This document shows positions 27,997 through 35,600 of a stretch of 64,000 nt of DNA, piece by piece. Origin of the DNA: QZKY01 sp963666295. GTDB lineage: Bacteria > Pseudomonadota > Gammaproteobacteria > Burkholderiales > Burkholderiaceae_D. The stretch lies in the NCBI GenBank assembly GCA_963666295.1, contig OY762707.1, positions 1,364,001 through 1,428,000 of the forward strand, in the 5' to 3' direction. The notes beneath the pieces were generated by a model, which saw only the letters and a list, made by a program, of their open reading frames with translations, was not told where the DNA came from and did no database searches. The position numbers and the translations under genes are program-made. Every line of letters starts with the position of its first letter. Positions within the stretch are counted from its first letter, which is position 1.

Positions 27997-29670
27997 ATGA
28001 CGACAGATATTGCTATTGCAAAAAGCGCAAAAATGCTTCGTATCGCGCAAATTGCTCAGAAAATTGGGGTGGACGAAGAATATCTGGAGCAGTACGGCCA
28101 CTGGAAAGCCAAGATCTCACTGGAATTTCTGGATACGGTCAAGGACAAGCCAAACGGAAAACTGGTTCTGGTTACGGCAATCAGCCCGACGCCTGCCGGT
28201 GAAGGGAAAACCACGACAACCGTGGGATTGGGTGACGCGCTGAACCGTATTGGCAAGCCAGCGATTGTTTGTCTGCGTGAACCTTCTTTGGGCCCGGTGT
28301 TTGGCATGAAAGGTGGCGCTGCAGGCGGTGGCTATTCACAGGTTGTGCCGATGGATGACATCAACCTGCACTTCACGGGGGACATCAATGCCGTCGCGTT
28401 GGCGAACAATCTTCTGTCCGCGCTGATCGACAATCATGTGCATCATGGCAATGAACTGGGTATCGATGTGCGCCGTATTGTTTGGCGTCGCGTCATCGAC
28501 ATGAATGATCGTGCGCTTCGCAACATTACCGTTGGCCTGGGCGGACCGGGCAATGGCTATCCGCGTTCGGAAGGCTTCGACATTACGGTCGCTTCTGAGG
28601 TGATGGCGATTTTCTGTCTTGCTGTCAACATGGCAGACTTGAAGGACCGTCTCGGTCGCATTGTGGTGGCTTATACGCGTGATCGAAAGCCGATTCTTGC
28701 AAGCGATTTGAATGCGCAGGGTGCGATGGCGGCTTTGTTGAAGGATGCTATCAAGCCCAATCTGGTACAGACGATTGAAAATAATCCCGCCTTTATTCAT
28801 GGTGGCCCCTTTGCCAATATCGCGCACGGCTGTAATTCCGTGATTGCCACATCCACAGCCCTCAAGCTGGCAGACTTTGTGGTTACGGAAGGGGGGTTTG
28901 GTGCAGATCTGGGTGCGGAAAAATTTGTCAATATCAAATGCCGCAAATCAGGATTACGTCCGGACTGCGCGGTGGTCGTCACGACAGTTCGCGGTTTGAA
29001 ATATCATGGAGGCGTTGATCTGGCTGAGCTTGGGCAGGAAAATCTGGATGCGCTGGAAAAAGGCATGACAAACCTTGAGCGCCACATTCACAACATCCGA
29101 GAGCATTATGGCTTACCTTGTGTTGTGGCTATCAACCACTTTACCCTGGATACGGACGCAGAAATCAAGCTTCTGCGCGACAAACTGGCCGACCTTGGTG
29201 CGCAGGTTGTCGTTTCGCGTCATTGGGCAGAAGGGGGCAGGGGAGCAGAAGACCTGGCCAGGGCGGTAGTTGACCTGGTTGAAACAACACCGGCCAACTT
29301 CAAGTTTGTCTATGAAGACAGCATGCCGTTGTGGGATAAAATCAATACCATTGCGACAAAATTGTATGGTGCGCGCGAGGTGACAGCGGATACGGCGGTG
29401 CGCAACCAGATTGAGACTTTGCAGCGAGAGGGTTATGGGAATTTCCCAATCTGTGTTGCGAAAACACAGTATTCATTCTCGACAGACCCGAAATTGCGTG
29501 GTGCACCTTCAGGTCACACGGTGAATGTGAGAGAGGTGAGGCTGGCGGCGGGAGCAGAGTATGTCGTTATGATTTGTGGAGATGTTATGACCATGCCTGG
29601 TTTGCCGAAAGTGCCGTCATCTACGGGCATAGATGTAGATGCAGATGGAATGATTACCGGATTGTCCTGA
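27997..29670 (+). CDS. fhs: Formate-tetrahydrofolate ligase
   Basis: Joins formate to tetrahydrofolate with ATP, giving 10-formyl-THF. The 557-residue length is normal. The ATP site reads T-P-A-G-E-G-K-T-T-T-T-V-G-L-G near residues 67-81, followed by R-E-P-S-L-G-P-V-F-G-M-K-G-G-A-A-G-G-G. Many bacteria rely on FolD instead; Fhs is typical of organisms that produce or consume formate. It stands alone with its own promoter, upstream of a ketopantoate-reductase-like gene and a glyoxylate-type aminotransferase. Folate-linked metF and 5-formyl-THF cyclo-ligase are encoded later in the window. Confidence 0.97.
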   Translation: MTTDIAIAKSAKMLRIAQIAQKIGVDEEYLEQYGHWKAKISLEFLDTVKDKPNGKLVLVTAISPTPAGEGKTTTTVGLGDALNRIGKPAIVCLREPSLGPVFGMKGGAAGGGYSQVVPMDDINLHFTGDINAVALANNLLSALIDNHVHHGNELGIDVRRIVWRRVIDMNDRALRNITVGLGGPGNGYPRSEGFDITVASEVMAIFCLAVNMADLKDRLGRIVVAYTRDRKPILASDLNAQGAMAALLKDAIKPNLVQTIENNPAFIHGGPFANIAHGCNSVIATSTALKLADFVVTEGGFGADLGAEKFVNIKCRKSGLRPDCAVVVTTVRGLKYHGGVDLAELGQENLDALEKGMTNLERHIHNIREHYGLPCVVAINHFTLDTDAEIKLLRDKLADLGAQVVVSRHWAEGGRGAEDLARAVVDLVETTPANFKFVYEDSMPLWDKINTIATKLYGAREVTADTAVRNQIETLQREGYGNFPICVAKTQYSFSTDPKLRGAPSGHTVNVREVRLAAGAEYVVMICGDVMTMPGLPKVPSSTGIDVDADGMITGLS

Positions 29671-29851
29671 TAATATTGAGAAAAATCATCCGTACAGAGT
29701 GTGGTCATGCAGGATGTTTTTTGTCAGTGTATTGTATTACTATGTTTTTATGGGAATATGATGCTTTGAGCGTTTTCATGCCACCAGTAGTCAGATTGTT
29801 TTTTGGGAAATCGCGGATGGGAGAAAAATAAGCGTAAAGTGATCACTGCGG

Positions 29852-29889
29852 GGCTTGCGAGTCGCATTGCAAACAGTTGGCTTGCGAGT
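29852..29889. repeat. Two 11-base direct repeats upstream of the ketopantoate-reductase-like gene
   Basis: GGCTTGCGAGT at 29852-29862 is repeated exactly at 29879-29889, a 27-base period (about 2.5 helical turns). It could be a regulator site; no protein can be named. Confidence 0.5.
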
Positions 29890-29982
29890 GCTATTCAAAA
29901 CCAAGAAGAATTTTGGCGAACGCATGTATTTCCTGGATAAGCCGTGGATAGGTCGTTAGTCATGAGCTGGAGATTTCTCGCG

Positions 29983-30002
29983 GTGCTATCTGCAGATAGC
30001 AC
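29983..30002. promoter_or_regulatory. Perfect 20-base palindrome, candidate operator
   Basis: GTGCTATCTG followed by its exact reverse complement, centred on a PstI-like CTGCAG, 42 bases before the ATG of the ketopantoate-reductase-like gene. With no loop and no U tract it is more like a dimeric-regulator site than a terminator. Confidence 0.5.
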
Positions 30003-30044
30003 GAGTAACCGTTTCGACGATTAATAAACAAAAGGGATAACAAG

Positions 30045-31058
30045 ATGAAGATAGCGATCATAGGAGCTGGCGCAATCGGTGGTTACGTAGGTGTCAAGTT
30101 GGCGTTGGCAGGAAACGATGTCACGTTCATGGTTCGTGGAGCGAATCTTGAAGCCATCAGGAAAAACGGCATGAAGTTGATCATGAATGATGGAACGGAG
30201 CTTGTGGCATCGAATGTCAAGGCGACGAACGATTACGACGAGCCGGGTCCGCAAGACATTGTTATTCTGGGCATGAAGGCCCATCAGGTGGAAGCGATTG
30301 TTGACGATGTCCAGAAGCTGTTTGGGCCGGATACGATCGTTGTGCCGATGCAAAATGGGATTCCGTACTGGTATTTCCACAAGCACGGTGGTGAGCTTGA
30401 AGGAAGCGTCGTAAAAAGCGTTGACCCAAGCGGCAAAATTCTCGAGAAGATTAACCCGGAACGCGTGCTGGGCTGTGTGGTTTATCCGGCCTCTGAGCTG
30501 ACCGAGCCTGGCGTGGTGGTTCATATTGAAGGCGACCGTTTCCCGATAGGCGAACTGGATGGCTCGGTATCAGAGCGCGCGAAGAAAGTATCCGAATGTT
30601 TTATCAACGCCGGCTTCAAGTCACCGATTCTCGAGAACATCCGTTCCGAGATCTGGCTCAAGCTGTGGGGCAACCTTACGTTCAATCCGATAAGCTCGCT
30701 GTCACACTCGACGCTGGTAGACATATGCCAGTACCCGCTCACACGCGAACTGGCGAGCGACATGATGACGGAAGCCCAGACGATTGCGAACAAGCTCGGC
30801 ATAGAATTCCGTGTTCCCCTGGAAAAGCGCATTGCGGGCGCGGAAAAGGTCGGCAAGCACAAGACCTCGATGCTGCAAGACGTTGAAGCAGGCCGTGCGC
30901 CGGAAATCGACGCGCTGGTTGGCTCCGTCGTGGAGTTGGGCCATCTGACGGGCACGCCGACACCGCATATCAATACGGTATACGCATTGGTCAAACTGCT
31001 TTCCAAAACAATGGACGAAGAACATGGGCAGGTTAAACTGGAGCCGATGGACGACTAA
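30045..31058 (+). CDS. Ketopantoate reductase family (ApbA/PanE) oxidoreductase
   Basis: A 337-residue NAD(P)H-dependent 2-ketoacid reductase of the ApbA/PanE family. The dinucleotide fold begins at once with I-I-G-A-G-A-I-G-G-Y (G-x-G-x-x-G). P-M-Q-N-G-I-P-Y-W, the S-E-I-W-L-K-L-W-G-N-L-T-F-N-P segment (conserved Lys and Asn) and the C-terminal M-L-Q-D-V-E-A-G-R-A-P-E-I-D signature follow. Ketopantoate reduction for pantothenate is the classic role. The pairing with a glyoxylate/hydroxypyruvate-type aminotransferase gene rather than pan genes makes another 2-keto acid substrate plausible. Start supported by an AAAGGG site. Confidence 0.85.
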   Translation: MKIAIIGAGAIGGYVGVKLALAGNDVTFMVRGANLEAIRKNGMKLIMNDGTELVASNVKATNDYDEPGPQDIVILGMKAHQVEAIVDDVQKLFGPDTIVVPMQNGIPYWYFHKHGGELEGSVVKSVDPSGKILEKINPERVLGCVVYPASELTEPGVVVHIEGDRFPIGELDGSVSERAKKVSECFINAGFKSPILENIRSEIWLKLWGNLTFNPISSLSHSTLVDICQYPLTRELASDMMTEAQTIANKLGIEFRVPLEKRIAGAEKVGKHKTSMLQDVEAGRAPEIDALVGSVVELGHLTGTPTPHINTVYALVKLLSKTMDEEHGQVKLEPMDD

Positions 31059-31123
31059 CGGAGAAGTATGCCTTAATGGGCAAGAAGGATAAGATACGAA
31101 GCAAGCCGTAACTGTAATTCCTC

Positions 31124-31158
31124 GCTTATGGCAACCCGAGAACCGGGTTGCCATAAGC
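31124..31158. repeat. 15-bp perfect inverted repeat between the reductase and aminotransferase genes
   Basis: Bases 31124-31138 pair perfectly with 31144-31158 around a 5-base AGAAC loop. There is no U tract on either side, so it does not look like an ordinary intrinsic terminator. It lies 46 bases before the aminotransferase ATG and would form a very stable hairpin in a joint mRNA. It may be a 3'-end stabiliser, an attenuator or a protein site. Confidence 0.8.
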
Positions 31159-31203
31159 AGTTATAAACAACCTTTCAAGTACTGACGAGATACGAGACAC
31201 ATC

Positions 31204-32460
31204 ATGGCAGCATCCACATTCCACAAGAAAATCACCTCCTTTCATCCCCCCCAGCGTGTCTTGCTTGGTCCTGGGCCATCGAACATCAACCCACGCGTTC
31301 TCGCGGCAATGAGTCTGCCGGTTATTGGTCATCTTGATCCGCTTTTTGTCGACATGATGGAAGAGCTCAAGATTTTGCTGCGCTACACCTATCAGACTGA
31401 AAATGCGCTCACGTTCCCGATTTCTGGTCCGGGCTCGGTTGGCATGGAGAGTTGTTTTGTCAATCTGGTTTCACCAGGAGACAAGGTTGTTGTCTGTCGC
31501 AACGGCGTATTTGGCGGTCGCATGATCGAAAATGTTGAGCGATGCGGCGGTATTCCGATTATTGTGGAAGACACCTGGGGAGAGCCGGTCGATCCGAACA
31601 AGGTCGAAGACGCACTCAAGGCGAATCCAGATGCACGGGTTCTGGCCTTTGTGCATGCGGAAACTTCGACGGGAGCGGCCTCGGACGCCAAACTGCTGAC
31701 CGAGATTGCGCACAAGTACGACGCGATGGTGATTGTTGATGCGGTGACCTCGCTGGGAGGCACGCCGGTACTGGTAGACGAGTGGGGGCTGGACGCGGTT
31801 TACGCGGGCAGTCAGAAGTGCCTTTCCTGTACGCCGGGTCTCTCGCCAGTGACGTTTTCGGAAAGGGCGGTTGATTATGTCAAGAACCGCAAGGACAAGG
31901 TTCAGAGCTGGTTCCTTGATTTGAACCTGACGCTCAACTACTGGGGCAGCACGACCCGCACGTATCACCACACGGCGCCGATTAATGCGCTGTACGCCTT
32001 GCATGAAGCCTTGCTGATGTTGCGCGAAGAAGGGATTGAGAATTCCTGGGCACGTCATCGTCGTCACCATCTTGCGCTGAAGGCGGGGCTGGAGACGATG
32101 GGCCTGCAGTTTGTTGTGAAAGAAGAATTCCGTTTGCCACAGATGAACACGGTTTACATCCCTGAAGGGGTGAAGAATGAAGCGGAGATACGCACGATCT
32201 TGCTCAATGAGTTCAATCTTGAGATTGGAGCGGGTCTGGGTCCGTTGGCTGGCAAGGTATGGCGCATTGGTTTGATGGGTTATTCTGCGCAATCGGCCAA
32301 TGTGATGCTGTGTCTGTCGGCATTGGGCTCGGTTTTGTCCGATCAAGGCCTGTCGGTCAAGGTTGGAGACGCCGAAGCAGCTGCGCATCAGTCGTATTCA
32401 ACCCAGCATGCAACCGCAGCACAGCAGGCACGTCAGCGCGCTTCCAGCAAGAAGCCTTGA
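31204..32460 (+). CDS. Class V aminotransferase, alanine/serine-glyoxylate type
   Basis: A PLP enzyme of the alanine-glyoxylate/serine-glyoxylate aminotransferase family, 418 residues. V-L-L-G-P-G-P-S-N-I-N-P at the start is the substrate loop, H-A-E-T-S-T-G-A binds PLP, V-D-A-V-T-S-L-G-G holds the Asp that contacts the pyridine nitrogen, and Lys in Y-A-G-S-Q-K-C-L-S-C-T-P-G is the Schiff-base residue. It would convert glyoxylate to glycine with alanine or serine as donor. The C-terminus is extended by about 40 Ala/Gln/Ser-rich residues beyond the fold, which is odd. With fhs and a GarR-like reductase in the window, a role in glyoxylate assimilation is a reasonable inference. Confidence 0.9.
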   Translation: MAASTFHKKITSFHPPQRVLLGPGPSNINPRVLAAMSLPVIGHLDPLFVDMMEELKILLRYTYQTENALTFPISGPGSVGMESCFVNLVSPGDKVVVCRNGVFGGRMIENVERCGGIPIIVEDTWGEPVDPNKVEDALKANPDARVLAFVHAETSTGAASDAKLLTEIAHKYDAMVIVDAVTSLGGTPVLVDEWGLDAVYAGSQKCLSCTPGLSPVTFSERAVDYVKNRKDKVQSWFLDLNLTLNYWGSTTRTYHHTAPINALYALHEALLMLREEGIENSWARHRRHHLALKAGLETMGLQFVVKEEFRLPQMNTVYIPEGVKNEAEIRTILLNEFNLEIGAGLGPLAGKVWRIGLMGYSAQSANVMLCLSALGSVLSDQGLSVKVGDAEAAAHQSYSTQHATAAQQARQRASSKKP

Positions 32461-32480
32461 TTACTCGCAGAATGAATTCG

Positions 32481-32508
32481 AAAAGGCCCCTTTAAAAGGG
32501 GCTTTTTT
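32481..32508 (+). terminator. Rho-independent terminator after the aminotransferase gene
   Basis: GCCCCTT (32486-32492) pairs with AAGGGGC (32496-32502) and is followed by TTTTTT; flanking A and T runs extend the stem. Confidence 0.9.
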
Positions 32509-32689
32509 ATGGCGGGCGCGGACAAGCTACGGAAATCCTTCCGCGGCTTGGTAACCGCACAAATGTTTGGCACAATGCTTCCAGACAGAGGCCAGGAAGC
32601 GATGGTGGCTAATTTGTTGGAGAAAAGTCGCATACGCCTTGGAAATTTTTCATTGACTGATTACGCAGATCCCTGATGAGGACAATAAC

Positions 32690-33238
32690 TTGAATAACAT
32701 TATCAATCTGCTTGTTGATACGGCAGCAACCTTGCTGGCAGCGGTGTTTTTGCTGCGATTCTGGAGTCAGGTGGCGCGGATGCGCCCACCGGAGCAAGTG
32801 GTCAACTTTACACTTAAGATGACCAACTGGTTTGTGTTGCCGTTGCGGCGCTTGTTGCCTGGCTCAAGTGGGTATGACTGGCCTTGCCTGTTTGGGGCTG
32901 TTGTCATGGCGGTGTTGGCTACGTTGGTTGTTGTCTGGGGCACGGCCTTCATGACCCCAAAGTTTGTAATATTGCTTTCGATTCAGCAACTGGCGAACTG
33001 GATTCTTTACGGGCTCATGCTCTTGCTATTGCTGGATGTTATTTTTAGCTGGATCAATCCGAACGCACCTGTGGCACCGTTTATTCATGCGATGAACGAT
33101 CCGATATTGCGTCCGGTGCGGCGTATCATTCCCCCTATAGGCGGGCTGGATCTTTCGGTTTTTGCGGCAATGATCCTGCTGCAAATCATTTTGCGCCTGA
33201 TTAGCATGGGATTGGCTTCGGTTGCCAACATGGTATGA
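32690..33238 (+). CDS. YggT family membrane protein
   Basis: A 182-residue inner-membrane protein with two YGGT repeats, each a pair of hydrophobic spans followed by P-L-R-R-L-L-P and P-V-R-R-I-I-P-P-I-G-G-L-D respectively. Family members affect osmotic or ion stress and division-site functions, but the mechanism is unclear. The start is a TTG, supported by GAGGA seven bases upstream and by the family N-terminus; no ATG fits. The stop overlaps the next gene by four bases (ATGA). Confidence 0.93.
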   Translation: MNNIINLLVDTAATLLAAVFLLRFWSQVARMRPPEQVVNFTLKMTNWFVLPLRRLLPGSSGYDWPCLFGAVVMAVLATLVVVWGTAFMTPKFVILLSIQQLANWILYGLMLLLLLDVIFSWINPNAPVAPFIHAMNDPILRPVRRIIPPIGGLDLSVFAAMILLQIILRLISMGLASVANMV

Positions 33239-33546
33239 GCCGGGAGTGGTGCTCTTCAACGGCTTCAGGCATTCGAATTGCCGTGCAACTGGCGCCCAAG
33301 GCGAAAAAAACGGAAGTTGTGGGCGTCGTTGAAGACATGTTAAGGATTCGCTTGCAGGCACAACCCGTAGATGGCAAGGCGAACGAAGCGCTGGTTCGCT
33401 TCGTTGCTGAGACCTTGGCGGTGCCGAAGCGCGCCGTTGTTTTGACACACGGTTTTACCAGTAAGCGCAAACTGCTTGAGGTGCGTGATACCCATTTAAC
33501 GACAGCAACTGTCAGGCAAGCTTTTCAACAGCCTTCCTCAAATTAA
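33235..33546 (+). CDS. DUF167 (YggU) family protein
   Basis: A 103-residue protein of the YggU/DUF167 family, of unknown function, usually encoded next to YggT as here. The signature is present: L-A-P-K-A-K-K-T-E-V-V-G, L-R-I-R-L-Q-A-Q-P-V-D-G-K-A-N-E-A-L and S-K-R-K-L-L. It overlaps YggT by four bases and converges with ampD, overlapping its end by four bases. Confidence 0.93.
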   Translation: MSREWCSSTASGIRIAVQLAPKAKKTEVVGVVEDMLRIRLQAQPVDGKANEALVRFVAETLAVPKRAVVLTHGFTSKRKLLEVRDTHLTTATVRQAFQQPSSN

Positions 33547-34139
33547 GGAAGGCGTAGCGAACGCTTTGTCACCGGGTTGACGGCGCTTAACAGAGATTGG
33601 TAGCGCGACCATTCGAAGCAAGGTCCCGGATCGGTTTTTCTCGTGGGAGCGATGTCTGAGTGCCCAACGATGTGTTCTAACGGGTAATGTAAGAGCAAGG
33701 CGTTGGTGAGCTTGACCAGTACGTCATATTGAACATCCGTGAAAGCCTCGTTGTCTGCCCCTTCCAGTTCTATTCCGATAGAAAAATCGTTGCAGCGTAT
33801 GCGTCCTGCATGGTGCGATTGGCCCGCATGCCACGCGCGCTCTTTCGTTGAGACAAACTGTATCAGTTCACCGTTGCGTCGAATCAGAAAGTGCGCAGAA
33901 ACACGCAATCCACGCAGATGGTCAAAATAGGGATCTGCATCATAATCAAGCGTATTGCAAAACAAATCCGAGATAAAATTTCCGCCAAACTTTCCGGGCG
34001 GCAGACTGATGTTGTGAATGACAAGCAGGTCGATTTCAATATTATCCGGACGCGGATCGAAGTTCGGAGATGGGGTGATCCTGGCTTGTCTGCACCACCC
34101 GTCTGCGCTGAGCGTGAATTGAGATGTTCCTGCTTTCAT
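33543..34139 (-). CDS. ampD: 1,6-anhydro-N-acetylmuramoyl-L-alanine amidase
   Basis: Cytoplasmic zinc amidase that frees the peptide from recycled anhydro-muropeptides; its loss raises AmpC-type beta-lactamase in species that carry it. The 198-residue amidase_2 domain has zinc ligands in L-V-I-H-N-I-S and V-G-H-S-D-I-A-P, with K-T-D-P-G-P completing the site. The length is normal. Its start overlaps the stop of the PilR-like gene by four bases, so the pilS-pilR-ampD order is probably one transcript. Confidence 0.95.
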   Translation of the reverse strand: MKAGTSQFTLSADGWCRQARITPSPNFDPRPDNIEIDLLVIHNISLPPGKFGGNFISDLFCNTLDYDADPYFDHLRGLRVSAHFLIRRNGELIQFVSTKERAWHAGQSHHAGRIRCNDFSIGIELEGADNEAFTDVQYDVLVKLTNALLLHYPLEHIVGHSDIAPTRKTDPGPCFEWSRYQSLLSAVNPVTKRSLRLP

Positions 34140-35584
34140 GTTTCCGGCGCATGAATGTTCAGGCGCTGGATCTGATAGCGCAACTGGCGAAATGTGATGC
34201 CCAGCAAATGTGCGGCCTGTGTGCGGTTATTGCCGGTTTGCGCCAAGGCACGTGAGATCAGTTCGCGCTCTATGTCATCCAGAAAGGTGGGGAGGGGAAT
34301 CGGTAATCCCTCGCTCAAGTCAGGCAGGTTGAGTGCGAACTCCGGGGTCGCTGGCGCGGTGCTTGTTTCGCTGTCAGATGTTTCACCCTGTTTTTTCAGG
34401 TTGTCTGTGGTTTGAATCCCTAGATCCTCTGCCTGAATCAGGCCGTTACTGGAGAAGGCCAGGGCGCGTTCCAGAATGTTTTCCAGTTCGCGAACGTTGC
34501 CGGGAAAGTCGTAGGCACAAAGTGCTTCAAGTGCTTGGGGAGACAGGCTGGCATGTAGGCTGTGTTGATGGGATATCCGCGCCAGTATGGCTTCTGCGAG
34601 CAATGCAATATCGTCACGACGGTTTCTGAGCGGGGGAAGAGCCAAATTGATGACGTTAAGCCGGTAAAACAAATCCTGACGAAACTTGCCCTGTGCAACG
34701 CACTCGGCCAGATCTTGGTGGGTGGCACTGATGATGCGGACATCAATGGGCTCTTCGGTGTTGTCCCCCAGTTTGCGTACACTACGTTCTTGAATGACCC
34801 GTAATAACTTGACTTGCATCGCAAGCGGTAAATCAGCCACTTCGTCCAGCAGCAAGGTGCCACCGTTGGCAGCCTGGAAAAAGCCGTCCCGATCTTCATT
34901 GGCACCGGTAAAAGCGCCTTTTCGGTAGCCAAAGAATTCCGCCTCCATCAAGGTGTCAGGAATAGCGCCACAGTTGACGGCGATGAAAGCCTTGTCGGCA
35001 CGTGGGCTATTAATGTGAATCTCGCGTGCTGCCAGTTCTTTGCCGCTACCAGATTCGCCGGTAATCGAAATGGGTGCCATGCTGCGTGACAGGCGCAAAA
35101 TTTGAGCGTGCAGGTGCTGCATCGCGCTCGATTTACCTATGAGTTGCGAAGTTGGCGGTTTATTGGACGCCTTCTTTGTCGTTGATTTATCTGCGACGTT
35201 GCTTGCGTTAACAGCATTTAGTTGCAACGCAGAGTGCACCATGGTTCGCAGTTGGTGAAGCTCAACCGGCTTGGAGATGTAATCAAACGCGCCAGCCTTC
35301 AAGGCGGTGACGGCATTATCGGCACTGCCGAAAGCGGTAATAACGGCGATAGGTGTCTGGTTGTATTTCTGCGTCACTTCCTCCACCAGCTCTAGGCCAT
35401 TTCCGTCTGGCAGGCGCATGTCGGTGATAACAAGGTCGTAACGGTTGTTTTCCAGATGTTCCCTCGCTTTGCTGACCGAGCCTGCACTGTCGACATCCAG
35501 CCCCATGCGAATTAGCGTAATCTCAAAGAGTTCACGCAAATCTGCTTCGTCGTCAATAACCAGGATGCGGGGGGAGGATGCCAT
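34136..35584 (-). CDS. pilR: Sigma-54 response regulator PilR
   Basis: A 482-residue NtrC-family activator. The receiver domain has D11/D12 acidic residues and phosphoacceptor Asp55 (V-I-T-D-M-R-L-P-D). The AAA+ domain has Walker A G-E-S-G-S-G-K-E and an intact G-A-F-T-G-A loop, so it should contact sigma-54. A Fis-type helix-turn-helix ends the protein (N-R-T-Q-A-A-H-L-L-G-I-T-F-R-Q-L-R). In pseudomonads and neisserial relatives PilR turns on pilA; here the retraction ATPases lie just upstream. The kinase gene precedes it by 16 bases. Confidence 0.93.
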   Translation of the reverse strand: MASSPRILVIDDEADLRELFEITLIRMGLDVDSAGSVSKAREHLENNRYDLVITDMRLPDGNGLELVEEVTQKYNQTPIAVITAFGSADNAVTALKAGAFDYISKPVELHQLRTMVHSALQLNAVNASNVADKSTTKKASNKPPTSQLIGKSSAMQHLHAQILRLSRSMAPISITGESGSGKELAAREIHINSPRADKAFIAVNCGAIPDTLMEAEFFGYRKGAFTGANEDRDGFFQAANGGTLLLDEVADLPLAMQVKLLRVIQERSVRKLGDNTEEPIDVRIISATHQDLAECVAQGKFRQDLFYRLNVINLALPPLRNRRDDIALLAEAILARISHQHSLHASLSPQALEALCAYDFPGNVRELENILERALAFSSNGLIQAEDLGIQTTDNLKKQGETSDSETSTAPATPEFALNLPDLSEGLPIPLPTFLDDIERELISRALAQTGNNRTQAAHLLGITFRQLRYQIQRLNIHAPET

Positions 35585-35600
35585 GTCGTTTTATCTGTCG

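Larger units (their letters stand above)
29671..30044. other. Intergenic region with repeats and a palindrome
   Basis: 374 bases without a credible gene. Near its left end a weak hairpin (CATCC with GGATG at about 29688-29717) followed by TTTTTT could end fhs transcription. An 11-base sequence GGCTTGCGAGT occurs twice, at 29852-29862 and 29879-29889. A 20-base perfect palindrome lies at 29983-30002. The right end holds the AAAGGGATAAC ribosome site of the next gene. Confidence 0.7.

Noticed and set aside
31471..32388. 305-codon minus-strand open frame opposite the aminotransferase
   Set aside because: Shadow of the PLP enzyme reading frame; composition rich in Arg/His/Gln as expected of an antisense frame.
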